From positions 248,001 to 312,000 of the forward strand of contig KV918798.1 in the NCBI GenBank assembly GCA_002049455.2: a stretch of DNA of 64,000 bases. Reading direction: 5' to 3'. Source of the stretch: Porphyra umbilicalis. Lineage: Eukaryota > Rhodophyta > Bangiophyceae > Bangiales > Bangiaceae. The position numbers and the translations under genes are program-made. Shown piece by piece: positions 1-11,045 of the stretch (its first letter is position 1; every line of letters begins with the position of its first letter). The notes under the pieces are model-generated. The model saw only the letters and a list, made by a program, of their open reading frames with translations, made no database searches and was not told the origin of the DNA.

Positions 1-2187
1 CTCCCCGGCGCGCGTCGCGTCCATGTTCCCCTTTCCCAAGTTGCTCGACTTGGCCTTCCGCTCCCTCGCCTTTATCTACCTGCCCCTGTCCGCGGGGACG
101 GGCGGGCCGGGCTCCCTCTACCGCTTTGCCCTCGTCGACGGCGAGGCGTTTGACGTGCGCGTCGGCGAGGGGGGGGGGGGAGCTCCCCATACACCACGTT
201 TGCCATGGTCCGCTCTGACGGCGGCCGCGTGGCCGCCGCGTCGGCGTTTGAGTCGGGCATGCAGTTCCGGGTGGTCGCCGGCGCCGCCCCGCGCAACAGC
301 CGCGCCACCCGCCTGACGGTGACGGGCAAGGCGGGGCCGGCGGTGGGGCGGGCCGACGAAACCTTCCTCCGCGGCCTCGTCGAAACGATCAAGGAGAACC
401 ACGAGCGCTTCTACACCCCCGCCCGCTGCTCAGACACCTACCGCACCGCGTCGGGGACGTGCAACAATGAGAGGCGCATCGAGGCCGGCTCCCGCATGAC
501 CGCCCTCAAGCGCCTCCCGGTCAATGACCCGGCGTACGCGGATGGGGTGTCGGCGCCGTCGGGGCCGAGGCGCCCCAACGCGCGGAGCATCTCCAACATT
601 CTCGGCTCGGCGGATACGCCGCGCCCGTCGGCGCGGGGCCTCGCCGACACCATCTGGACGTTTGGGCAGTACTTGGACCACGACGTTGACTTGTCGCCGG
701 TGGTCGCCGAAGGGCCCCGCGCGGAAGACATGCCCATCCCCCTTGTCGACGACCCGGTCTTTCGCAACCGCCGCGAGTTGTCCTTCCACCGCAGCCGCTA
801 TATGCGCACGGGCACCGCCTGTTGTGGCAACTTGTTGTCAAACTCGGTGCCGCGCAAGGTGCCCAACACGGTCACCGCGTGGGTGGACGCGTCCCAGCTG
901 TACGGGGGGGACCCCGTGCGCGCGGCGCTGCTGCGCTCCTTTTCGGGGGGGCGCCTCAAGACGAGCTCGGGCAACAACCTGCCGCTCAACGGGCGGGGCG
1001 CGGGCGGCATTGGCGCCAACGTGGCGACGGACGGGGAGAATGTGCCGGCGGGCACGCCGCTGTACGTGGCCGGCGACGTGCGCGTCAATGAGAATGTGTT
1101 GCTCACGTCGATGCACACGCTCTTCCTGCGGGAGCACAACCGGTGGGCCGACGCCATTGGCTCCGCCTTCCCGGCCTGGAGCGACGAGCGGGTGTACCAG
1201 ACGGCGCGGCGGGTGCTCGGCGCCATCCACCAAAAGATCACGTACGAGGAGTGGCTGCCGGCGCTCCTCGGCGGTGGCTCAACGTCATTCAACCGGGGCA
1301 GCTACAACTCGGGGGTTGACCCGAGCGTGCAGACGTTTTTCTCCACCGCCGCCCTCCGCATTGGCCACACTATGGTGTCGGATAGCCTCAAGCGCGTCGG
1401 CCCAGGCGGTGGCGCGCTGCCGCCTCTACGCCTCGCCGACTCCTTTTTCAACGTCAACACGTTTCTAACCATGGGCATCGACACGCTCGTCCGCGGCGCG
1501 GCGTCGCAGGCTGCTCAAGAGACGGACATCTTTGTCGTTGACGGCCTCCGCAACCTCCTCTTTGGCAGCCCCGACGCCGGCATGGGCATGGACCTCGTCA
1601 CCCTCAACTTGGAGCGGGGGCGCGACCACGGGCTCCCGCCCTACAATGACGTGCGCGCGGGCTACGGCCTGCCCCGCTACTCGTCGTTTATGCAAATCAC
1701 CGACGACACGCTGACGGCCAAGCGGCTGGCCATGGCCTACAATGGGGAAATCAACGCCGTCGACGCGTTTGTCGGGGGCATTGCGGAGAAGCACGTGGCC
1801 GGCGGGAGCGTCGGGGAGCTCTTTGCCACCGCCATCCGCGACCAGTTCCAGCGCCTCGCCGACGGGGACCGCTTCTTCTACACGCGCGGCGGCCCCGCCG
1901 CCGACGGGGAGCTGACGCGGGCGCTGCCCGAAGTCAACGACCTCCGCCCCGGCGGCTCGTACGGCTTCCATACGGTCATCACGCGCAACACGGGGGTGAC
2001 CGCGTCGGAGTTGCCCGCCCGCCCCTTCTTCACGGGCCTCAGCCGCGGGACGGGCGGGGGGGCGGTGCCGGAGCCAATGATGATGGCGGAGTTTGGGGCG
2101 ATGCGCGAAAAGGCCGCGTCGTTATTGATGAGCAACGCGCCGGGCGTGGCGGCGGATGTGGGCATTTCCGTTGGGGTGGCGCTTTGA
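1..2187 (+). CDS. Animal-type haem peroxidase, 5' partial
   Basis: Member of the animal haem peroxidase (An_peroxidase) superfamily, which oxidises halides or organic substrates with hydrogen peroxide, usually secreted or in vesicles. Counting from the ATG at 205, the distal-histidine motif FGQYLDHD has its His near residue 159. The REHNRWAD signature follows near 310, the proximal His is in ALRIGHTMV near 388, and LNLERGRDHGLPPYND is present. The stop is TGA at 2185. No intron is visible. The N-terminal part (from position 23, MFPFPKLLDLAF through DGEAFDVRV) lies in another frame, and the two frames meet in the 12-G run at 169-180, giving VRVGE..SPYTTFAMVRSDGG. I therefore read one gene with a homopolymer length error. 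The frame is open to the left window edge, so the true start may be outside. Confidence is high for the family and low for the N-terminus and substrate. Confidence 0.92.
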
Positions 2188-2978
2188 CGGCGCGGGGGCG
2201 TGCGTTTGTGTGTGGAGCGCGGGAGCGCGCGGGGCCGTGACCCGTTGGTCGGTACACCAATTCCGACTCTGTCGTGCGCTTGCTGTTGCGCGACGGTGGT
2301 AGCGCCCCTCCCTCAGAGCGACGCGAAACATGGTCGAAAAAAATGGGGTGCAGCGCAACGCGCATGCCAACACATACGCCTCGAGCAGCACGCCACACCC
2401 CTTTCTCCGCATCTACTTGTGGGCGGCCATGTCCAACGCGCGTTGGTGTCCGCACCGCAGACGTCGGCCAACAGGGTGGTCGTCACGCTGTCGCCAGTCG
2501 TGTGCGCACAAAAGGCACACGGCGCAGACGCCCGCCGTCGACCCACCCGTCGCGGCGTGAGCGCAGGCGGCGCCCCCACCGCACCCGCTGGGCACGTTTG
2601 CATGGCGCAGCAGCGCACGCGTGCACCGCCGCGGGGAGGGGTGGCACCGTCAAACGACCGGGCAACACCGCGGGCCACGGGGCGGGGGCCGGCGGTCGCT
2701 GTGTCGGCGTGGGAGGACGACCGCATCCGCGTGTTGGCTCCGCCACGAGCGCCCGTTTATTGCCCCCCGACCGCTGTAACCGCAGAGGCGCAGACGCTCC
2801 GCGCTCGCGACGCCCGGTCAGCGACGGCCCGTGCGACCGGCGCCTCGACGGACCAACCCGACGCGCGGCGGCGGCCAACCCGTGTCGCCCGTGCGGCCGC
2901 GCGCGCACGCCAGGCTTCCGATTCCCCTGCGTACTCAAGAGCCCGTCCCAGCCGTGCCGAGTCATGCTCCTCATCCCG

Positions 2979-3011
<33 letters not shown>

Positions 3012-3019
3012 CACCCCGC
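2188..3019. other. Intergenic, with 32-C run
   Basis: No gene is recognisable between the peroxidase stop and the stop of the minus-strand protease homologue. Open frames across it are arginine- and proline-rich and have no domain. A 32-base C run occupies 2979-3010, ten bases beyond the stop codon of the minus-strand gene. Confidence 0.6.
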
Positions 3020-3987
3020 TCACGTGGAGGCAAACGCGACGGTCCGCGGCGACGTCGCGCCCCGAATCCAGTCGGCGTGCCGCCGGATGGCGGTGTAGCC
3101 CTGCGGGAAGCTCGGCACACACCGAAACTCGGGTGACGACCACCTCACCGAGTAGAGGCCGTGGACGTAGGCCCCCCCCCCCCCCGGCGCGTTGGACGCG
3201 AGCCCCGCCCCCACGTCCCCGTCGCAGGGCCCCTGCCCCGCGCTCTTGGCGCAAAAAATGTCAAACGGGCGGGTGCTGCCCGCAGACACAAAGAGCGACG
3301 AGCACACTTCCTCCTCAGACACGACCGCCGCCGCCGAGCGGAGGCGCACGGGGCCGCCCTCCCCAGCCGGGCGCAGCGGGTCGGAGCGCTTATAGGCGGT
3401 GGTGCCCCACCCCCACACTTGGGCGGCGAGGCCGGCGGGGGGTTGGGCGTTGCCCCCCCCCCGCGCCGCCCGTTGCCGCCGTCGAGGACGGCGGGCACAA
3501 TGCCAAACGTGGCGAGGCGGTCCGCCGACCAAATCGGGTCGGCGGTGAAGGTGACGACCGCAATGTTGTCCGCCACCGGCACCGTCGCCGCGTCGCGGTA
3601 GGGGGGGACGGCGACCGAGGCGACGGAAAAGGCCTGCCCCCCCGCCCCGAGCGTCGCCGTCCCGAGCCGCACGGTCGTCCCCACCCCGACCGAGCACGAG
3701 GCGACGGTCAGCACGTGGCGGGGGGTGATGAGGACGCCCGCGCAGAGCAGGCGCGGCGGCGAGCCCCCCGCCGTGAATTGGGCGAGGAAGGGCGGCACGG
3801 CGCCGGGGGGGGTGACGCTGCCCCCGAAAATGCGCGCCGCGGGGGCGGCGGGGACGGCGCCGCCGACCGCCCCGGGGGGGGCCCCCGCAGCCACCGCCGT
3901 GGCGGCCGCCGCCACGGCGGCGGCGGCGGCCACCGCGGCGGCAGCCGCCACGGCGGCGGCGAGGCGCAGGGGGAGAGACGGACCCAT
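3020..3987 (-). CDS. Secreted trypsin-fold protease homologue, catalytically dead
   Basis: The minus-strand ATG at 3987 starts an Ala/Val-rich hydrophobic leader of about 35 residues (MGPSLPLRLAAAV), probably a signal peptide. A trypsin-like (S1) fold follows: activation-site-like RIFGG, the Cys42-Cys58 region CAGVLITPRHVLTVASC, the Asp102 region DNIAVVTF, VWGWGTT, FCAKSAGQGPCDGDVGAGL, and YTAIRRHADWIR near the C-terminus (stop 3020-3022). The catalytic His of LTAAHC is Ser (LTVASC) and the catalytic Ser of GDSGGP is Val (GDVGAG). By family knowledge the product cannot work as a classical serine protease; binding, inhibitory or cofactor roles are known for such homologues. The N- and C-terminal halves lie in different frames that meet in the 10-C run at 3453-3462, so a length error there is likely. 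A true pseudogene is the alternative, but the fold is otherwise intact. Confidence 0.8.
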
Positions 3988-4157
3988 GGCACCAGGGGGG
4001 TGGGGGGGGGGGGGGGGGGGTCGGCTGCCGGCGCGCGGAAACGCGTAGATGCGTTGGCGGCGGCGGTCAGCGCCCCGGTCGCGGGTTCTGCCGACGCCCC
4101 GCGCGCGGCCGCACGCGCGCCGACGCGGCGCCTCAAAGGCGCCGCCGTCGGCGGGGC

Positions 4158-4189
<32 letters not shown>

Positions 4190-5084
4190 CGACCGGCGCG
4201 GCGGCGGCCGCGCGCGGCGGCCCCCCCCCCCCCCGCGCGGGCCCCCCCGGCGCGGTGGGCGGCGCACGGGGCTCGCCCCTCCCCCCCCCCCCTCCCCCCC
4301 CCCCTCCCCCCCCCCATCCATGCGGGGCCCCCCCCCCCCCTCGAGATGGCGGCGCGCCCGCCGCGGCCGCGCCGTGCCGCCCGCGGCGGCGGCCGCCCCC
4401 GCGGCCGCCGCCGCGGCGGCGGCGGCCCCCGCGCGTGCGCCGCACGCGCGTCTGCCGGCGTTGGGGGGGGCGCCCCGCCGGCGGGGGGGGGGGGTGCCGG
4501 GGGGGGGGCGGGCGGGCGGCGACCGCCGCCCCGGCAGGGGCGGCCAACGGGGCGCCCCCGGGCCGCCCCCCCCACCCCCCCCGCGCGGCGCGCGCCGGCA
4601 GGCGCCCAGATCCGCGCGCGCACGACGCTGCGGCGGCGGGAGCCGGCCGCGCGTGCCCGCCGGGTCGCCCCGCCTCGCGAGCGCGGCCGCAACGTCAATG
4701 CGCCGCGCGCCGGCGCGCGGCGCCGCGCGCCATGACGAGGATGGGGACGCGCGGGGGGCCGCGCCCCGCCGGGAGTGCGAAATGACATTTGGACATTCAC
4801 AAATCGCGCGAGTCATCGTCACGAAAAAGTAGGTCGAGTGCAGCCGCCGACGACAACAGGGCACGGCGCCGCACGCCGGCGCTGCCGACGCCGCGGTCGC
4901 CGTCACCGCTGCCCATCACGACGGGCTCTGCTCACGCGTGTTGCAAAAACGCGCTATCCCCAAAATCTCGATGCGGGCCGGCCGCGGCCGCACGGCGCCG
5001 ACGCCGTGGGGGACCAGGCCCCCCCCGCCCCCCCTCAATCCCAGCGGTCCGCTGTCCTGCCGCACGGCCACTGGAGGCGGCGGC

Positions 5085-5260
5085 GGCGGCGGCGGCGGCG
5101 CCCCCGCACCCGCCGTCGGCCGCCCGCCCACCGCCGCAGGCGGCCACGGCGGCGGGGGGGTGGGGGCGGCGGCGGCGCCGCCCCGCGGCGCCACGCAGGC
5201 GCGCCGTGCCCTGACGACGGCGCGGCGCAGCGGTGGCGGCGGCCGCGGCACGGCGGGGGT

Positions 5261-5291
<31 letters not shown>

Positions 5292-5445
5292 CGGCGGCTG
5301 GGGAGGGTGCGCGTCGACGCTGTCGGCGGGGGGCGGGCGCGGCGAGCCACGCCGAGGCGCGCGTAGTTGGGAGAGGGGACGGGGTGCCCCCCCGTGCGGT
5401 CCGACCGCAGGGCCCGCGAGCAGCAGCGACGCCAGCGGCGCAGAC
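5085..5445. repeat. GC-rich dispersed repeat, copy 1
   Basis: This stretch is collinear with 50200-50560. Both start with a CGG run followed by GGCGCCCCCGC, pass through GACGGCGCGGCGC and a second CGG run, and end with GGGGTGCCCCCCCGTG followed by a GCAGGGCC and GCAGCAGCG block. Homology was judged by eye and the boundaries are approximate. No coding or element type is recognisable. Confidence 0.45.
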
Positions 5446-5642
5446 GGCAGGGAGGGAAGGTGACTGTCGTTGTAGGCAGCAGCCTAACGCGGCGGACGTG
5501 ATGGCCGCGTCGTCCACGACGACCGCCGTGGTCCTTGCTGTTGTCGGTTGACTCTGTGCACAAGCCTGGAAAACATGCAGAACAAATGCACATCAAAGGC
5601 GGATTTAATCGAGTTTTATGATGTAAACTACTCTTGTCCCAG

Positions 5643-5668
5643 TCGGAATATTTGACCAGCCTGCAATT
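5643..5668 (+). repeat. 26-bp direct repeat, left copy
   Basis: Begins TCGGAATATTTGACC and recurs at 7884-7909 with one mismatch (T to A). The pair brackets 2.2 kb of GC-rich DNA just upstream of eIF3b. Confidence 0.6.
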
Positions 5669-6604
5669 TGCTGGACTTCAGTACAGGGTACACAGTATAC
5701 ACACCAGGGGTCTTCAAGGGCCCGATTTTAGCCACGCGTTTGCGTATACGGAGGTTCCCTTGACAAGCGTACCCGTATGTACTCTCACGCAAGGGATCTT
5801 CAGCTGAGCGTACTATTCAGCTGATGCCCAACGAACAATTTTTCTCGAGTTTTTTTGTTGACGGTAAATCGTTTCAGCGTATCGTGAACACAGGGGTCGA
5901 TGAGCGTATTTTGCGCGTATTTCTGACTCGTCTTTTCCGCAAATAATGGGAACTAGGCCACATAAGTCGCTGTCGCGCAGGACATCAACCACCGTGGAGA
6001 GCATCAAGAAATGCAGCCGAGGTGGGGATCTACAGGTAGTCGAGGGAATGAGGGCTACTAACAGAATCGCACATATCAGCGGATGAACCAGTGCGGGGCC
6101 GTACTGCATACCAGGAAAGAGTACGGCTCCGCACAATCTGGGGATGCAGCACGGCCGCCCCCCACTGTGGCGCGCCGCCACGGACGGCAAACGCGCCCTC
6201 CCTCGCGCCGCCCCGTCCCGGTCGCCGCCCCCGCCGCGGCCGCCCCGCGCCGTCCGCCATGGGCGGCGCCCCGCGCGCGCATCGGCAGCGGCGGCGGCAC
6301 CGCCGCCGCCGCCGCCCGTCGGACCGGTGGTGACCCCACCCGCGGCGTGCGTGGCGGGCGCGCGCCCGGCCGGCAGCGGTGGTTTCTCTTCTCTCTTTTT
6401 TCGCCCACCGTGGACCCCCGTCGTGCCACACGACGCGCGAAGCGCGCGCTCCCCCGCCCCCGTCCGCCCCGTCTTGTCGCGAGCCGTGCGCGCGCCGGGC
6501 GGCGGGCGTGGCTCTCCTTTGGTGGCTGGTCGCGCCCGCCACCGCACTGGGCTTTGACGCCTCTTCGATCGCCGCTGCAGCAACGGTCTCTGGCGGCGCG
6601 CTGA

Positions 6605-6640
<36 letters not shown>

Positions 6641-7883
6641 GCTGCGGCGGCACGTCAACGTCTGCCGCCGGCGCCGCGGTGGCCGCCGCGCGGCGGCGGG
6701 TGACCCCTCCCCCCCGGGCGGTTGCGGCCACCACCGTGGCCGCCAAGCCCGCCGCCGCCCGCCTTGCGGCCGCCGCTCAGCGCCGGGTGCGGTCGGGGGC
6801 AGCGGGGGCGGGGCGTTGGCGGCCGCAGCCGCGCGCCCGTCGTTTTGCCGGCGGCAGCCGGCGGCAGCGGCGGCGGCGGCGGCAGTGCGGCAGGCGATGG
6901 CGGTGACAACGACGGCGGCGTGTCCGTCCTCCTTCCCAACTTCACCGAGCCGCCAGCGGCGGCCTCGGGAGCGCCGCCCCGCGGCCGCCGGCGCGCGCAC
7001 TGCGGCGGGCACCTAACCGGGACGCACGACGCCACAGGCAGCTGCCTTTCGCGTCTGCGCCCGTGCACTCGACGGGCGTGCCAGTTGCTCGCAGGCCGCC
7101 GCCCCCGTCTGCGGAACCGTCACGCGCGCGCGGCTCGCCTCCGCGCCGCCGCCACCCGCCCACCCGCGGCGGGCCGAAACGCCGCCCGTCGCCCCGTGGC
7201 CGCCGCCGCCCCCGCGCGCCGCACGACACCAGCGCCGCCGGGTGCACGCCGCCCCGCCGAGTGCCGTCGTCCATCGCGCCGGCGAGGGGGGGGCGGCGAC
7301 GGCCGACGGTGCGGCCGGCCGCTGCCGTCGGGCAAGCGGCTGGGTGGCGGGGTCGGCGTGCGCCGACCGACGGCGGCGGCTTCGTGAGGGGCGACCGCTC
7401 GACGGAGCGGCGCCAGCCCTGCGCGGTGGGCGCGGGGGGCTCGACGCGCAGGCTGCCAGGTGTGGGCCGCACCCGCCTGCGCGGCGGGCGCGAGGGGCTC
7501 GGCCGGCAGGCTGCCCGCGTCGGCAGCGCCCCCGGCCGACGGCGCCGTGACGCCCGGCCCGTGGAGGGCCGCGACGGCGGCCGGTTGGGGCGCGGCCGAC
7601 GGTGCCGCGACCGCGATCCACTGCGGTCGCCGTGGCCAGCTGCGGTGCGGGAGCCTCGTGTGAACCCGTGCGGCGCTGTGACCGGCCGTAGGGCGCGTCC
7701 GGTGGCACGCGTCGTGGGTGGGCAGGGGCAGGCGGCGCCGCGGGCGAGGGCGGGCAGGGCGGGGGGGGGTTGACAGGCAAGTGGGTGGTGGTTGCGACTT
7801 GCGGTGAACGTATCTTTTTCAGTTTGATCATTTTCAAGTTCCCAGGCCAAGGTGTTTTCGCGAACGAGCCTTCAGTTTCTGCC

Positions 7884-7909
7884 TCGGAAAATTTGACCAG
7901 CCTGCAATT
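7884..7909 (+). repeat. 26-bp direct repeat, right copy
   Basis: Second copy (TCGGAAAATTTGACC...) of the repeat at 5643-5668. It lies about 145 bp upstream of the eIF3b start codon. Confidence 0.6.
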
Positions 7910-8053
7910 GCACACCGTCGCCGTGCGCGCGGCGCCAACAAGGGGCCTCGACGACCGCGCCGTCTCGCCGCCGACCCCAACCGAGGCCGACCGCAGCACC
8001 ATTAGCACGCCGCGACGTCGATCCCGCGCCCCCCCCGCTCGACCGTTGCAACC

Positions 8054-10979
8054 ATGGCGGCCGTGGCCCCCCCCCCCACGGCGGCGGATCTGGCTCCCGA
8101 ACTCGAGTCGTTTCGCCAAAACGCGCGGCACAATGCCACCTCCTCCGTCCTCGTCGTCGACGGCCTGCCGGTGGTGACGGCGGAGAAGGCGGACAAGCTG
8201 CTCGCGGCGCTGACCAAGATTTTTGCCAAGGTCGGGCAGCTGCGCTACCCCGCCGACGGTGGCGGGGGCGGTGGCGGCGGTGTGGCTGGTGGGGCTGACG
8301 CCGGCGACGGCGGCGGCGGCGGCGGCGGCGCGCGGCCGCCGATTGTGATCCCCCGCGACGGCGACGGGGCGACGCTCGGCTTTGCGCTCGTCGAGTATGT
8401 GGACGCGGAGCAGGCGGCGATCGCGGCGGTGGCGACCAACCGGTTCCAGTTTGGGCGGTCCAACACGTTTGCCGTTGCCAACGCGGCAGACGTGCTGCGC
8501 ATTTGCGCGGTGGCCGACACGTTTGTGCCGCCGCCCGAGCCGCCCGTGGCGAACATTGTGGCGGAGAAGCGGATCAACCTCAAGGGGTGGCTCCTCGACG
8601 GGCGGGGGCGGGACCAGTTTGCGGTGCGCCACGGGTTGGAGACGGACGTGCTGTGGCATGACCCGGTGTTGGCGGTGGAAAAGGTACGGCGGGTGGGCGG
8701 GTCTCTTGGGGGGGTCTCGGGAGCAGTGGGCAGAGCGGGGGGGGGGGGGGGGGGGGGGGGGTGGGGGCGGCTTGCTATTTTCTGGATGGGGTACTGCGGT
8801 CGTGCACGGTGCGGGAGCCGCGGGCGGCGGGCGGGCGTCGGTGGCGCCCGCCTGCGGGTGGCGCTGCGATGCCCCTGCCGGTGGACGGCTCGGCCGCCCG
8901 GCGCTTGCCGTGGCCGGCCTCGTCGACAGGGGGCCCCCACGCTCCGCCGCGCCGCGCGGTGCGGGCGTCGGCGGCGGTCTGCGGCACGGCGCGGGTGCCG
9001 CTGAGCACGCCGCGCCCGCGCCGATCGTCGGCGGGCCGTCTGACCCCGCCGGCGCGGCGCGCCCGGGCGGGCGGTGGCCGCGGCGGGCCGTGTGGCGGGG
9101 GACCGCGACGGGCCGCCCCGGCGCCGCGGTGGGTGGTGCTGACCGTGGCGGCCCTGGCGGCACCGATGCGCGCCGGCGGCGCCAGCGTCGACGGCCGTGG
9201 CGGTGGCGGTGGTCAAGTGGCGCTGCAAGAGTACCACCGCACGGCTGTGGCTGTATGTAGCCGCTGCCGGGGTGCGCTGGTGGCGGCACGACGCGCGAGC
9301 GTGTGGCAGCCTACTGACACGGGTGTGGTGCGCTGGTGTTGTGTGGCTTGCGCTGGTGTTGTGGCGGTGGTGCTCTGGTGCCTTGTGGCGGTGGTGTGTG
9401 GCCTGTCGTCTGCGCCTGTCCTCGTTGGTCCTCGTGTTTGTCTGTTTTGCCTGCGGCACAGGACTATGGGCGGGCGCACTGGACGGACTCGTACGTGGTG
9501 TGGTCGCCGCTGGGGTCGTACCTGACAACGTTCCACCTTCAAGGCGTGGCGCTCTGGGGGGGCACCAAGTGGGAGAAGATTGTGCGGTTTGCGCACCCGA
9601 ACGTGAAGCTGGTGGACTACTCGCCCAACGAGAAGTACCTGGTGACGTACAACGGGTTGGAGCCGGAGCGTGACGACCCGGCGGACCCCAAGGCGGTGAT
9701 TGTGTGGGAGATTGCGACGGGGATGAAGCTGCGGTCGTTTGTGGGGCCGCCGATCGTGGCGGACGAGCCGCTTCCGTGGCCGCTGTTCCGGTGGTCGCAC
9801 GACGACGGGTACGTGGCGCGGATGGGGAAGGACCTGATCTCGGTGTACGAGCTGCCGAGCGTGGGGCTGCTGGACAAGAAGTCGATCAAGGTGCCGGGGG
9901 TGCGGGACTTTGCGTGGTCGCCGACGGACAATTACCTTGTGTACTGGACGCCGGAGCACGACGAGGCGCCGGCGCGGGTGTGCTTGATGGAGCTGCCGTC
10001 GCGAGAAGAGCTGCGACAAAAGGCCCTGTACGCGGTGGCGGACATCAAGCTGCACTGGCAGCAGCAGGGCAACTTTTTGTGCTGCAAGATTGACCGGTTC
10101 ACCAAGAGCCGCAAAGGGCAGTTCACCAACTTTGAGCTGTTTCGGGTGCGCGCCAAGAACATCCCCATTGAGATTGTGGAGTACAAGGAGAAGGACGACG
10201 TGCAGGCGTTTGCGTGGGAGCCCAAGGGCCTCCGCTTTGCGGTCATTCACCGGGACACGCCGGGGAGCGGGAGCGTGTCGTTCTTCTCCATGGAGGGGCT
10301 GGCGGGGGCGCTCAAGCCGCTGTTCACGGTGGAGGGGAAAACGTGCAACCAGCTGCACTGGTCGCCGCAGGGCAACTTCATCGTGCTCGCGACGCTGGCG
10401 GCGCAGGCGGGGGCGTTGGAGTTTTACAATGCCAACGACCAGGAGCTGCTGGGGACGGGCGAGCACTACATGTGTACTGACCTGGCGTGGGACCCGACGG
10501 GGCGCTTCCTGACGTCGTCCGTGTCGTTTTGGCGCAACAAGCTGGAGAACGGGTTCAGCATTTGGACGTTTAACGGGAAGGAGCTGACGCACGAGTCGCG
10601 GGACGAGCTGTACCAGTTTGTGTGGAGGCCGCGGCCCAAGAGCCTGCTCGACGCGGCGGCGGAGAAGAAGATCAAGAAGGAGCTCCGCAAGTACCGGGAG
10701 CGGTTTGAGAAGGAGGATGACGAGCTGCGGGCGTCGCGCGCGAGCCGCAAGGCGGCCGGCCGCAAGGCGCTGCGCGACGCGTGGCGGGCCTACCTGGACG
10801 AGTGCGAGGCGCGGCGGGTGGAGGAGGCGGCGGCGCGGCGCGAGGCAAGGGGGGGGATTGAGTCGGACAATGAGGACGACTATGAGGTCATCCAGGAGGA
10901 CGTCACGGACATCCTTGACATCCATCAAGAGGTGGACACGTCGCGCAAGATGCTGGACAGCGAGGACGAGCGGGATTAG
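8054..10979 (+). CDS. EIF3B: Eukaryotic translation initiation factor 3 subunit B, two exons
   Basis: Scaffold subunit of eIF3, which binds the 40S ribosome in the cytoplasm and nucleates the eIF3a/b/g/i module. Exon 1 is 8054-8683 (210 codons, start context CAACCATGG). It carries the N-terminal RRM (SSVLVVDGLPVV ... GFALVEYVDAEQAA), interrupted by a Gly-rich loop. The intron 8684-9461 starts GTACGG and ends GCACAG at phase 0, joining AVEK to DYGRAHWTDSYVVWSPLG. Exon 2, 9462-10979, encodes the WD40-like propeller (for example VALWGGTKWEKIVRFAHP, FAWSPTDNYLVYW) and the charged C-terminal helix that contacts eIF3i/g (KKIKKELRKYRERFEKEDDE). It ends in an acidic tail before TAG. The product of 715 aa is slightly shorter than yeast and human eIF3b. 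Family confidence is very high. Confidence 0.97.
8684..9461 (+). other. Intron of eIF3b
   Basis: A 778-bp GT-AG intron inferred from the protein match on both sides. It contains a G run of more than 20 at about 8740-8760 and a GT-rich stretch before the acceptor. Confidence 0.9.
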
Positions 10980-11028
10980 GGGGTGGGCGCAGGTGGGTTC
11001 GTTGACAGCGCCCCGATTTTGGGGGCTC

Positions 11029-11045
11029 AGGCGCTCAAAGCGCCT
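11029..11045. other. Perfect hairpin after eIF3b
   Basis: AGGCGCT-CAA-AGCGCCT is a 7-bp stem with a 3-base loop, about 50 bases after the eIF3b stop. It could lie in the 3' UTR. A transcription-terminator role is not assumed in a eukaryote. Confidence 0.35.

Larger units (their letters stand above)
3988..8053. other. GC-rich low-complexity region without recognised gene
   Basis: About 4 kb dominated by CGG/CCG repeats, G and C homopolymers (for example near 4001-4020 and 4280-4315) and Arg/Pro/Ala/Gly-coding shadows in all frames. I see no conserved domain on either strand. A lower-GC island at about 5540-6090 also contains nothing I recognise. The eIF3b 5' leader must lie at the right end. 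Confidence 0.55.

Noticed and set aside
2200-4785. 861-codon plus-strand open frame
   Set aside because: It is Arg/Pro/Gly-rich, has no domain, and covers the antisense of the trypsin-fold gene; composition keeps the frame open.
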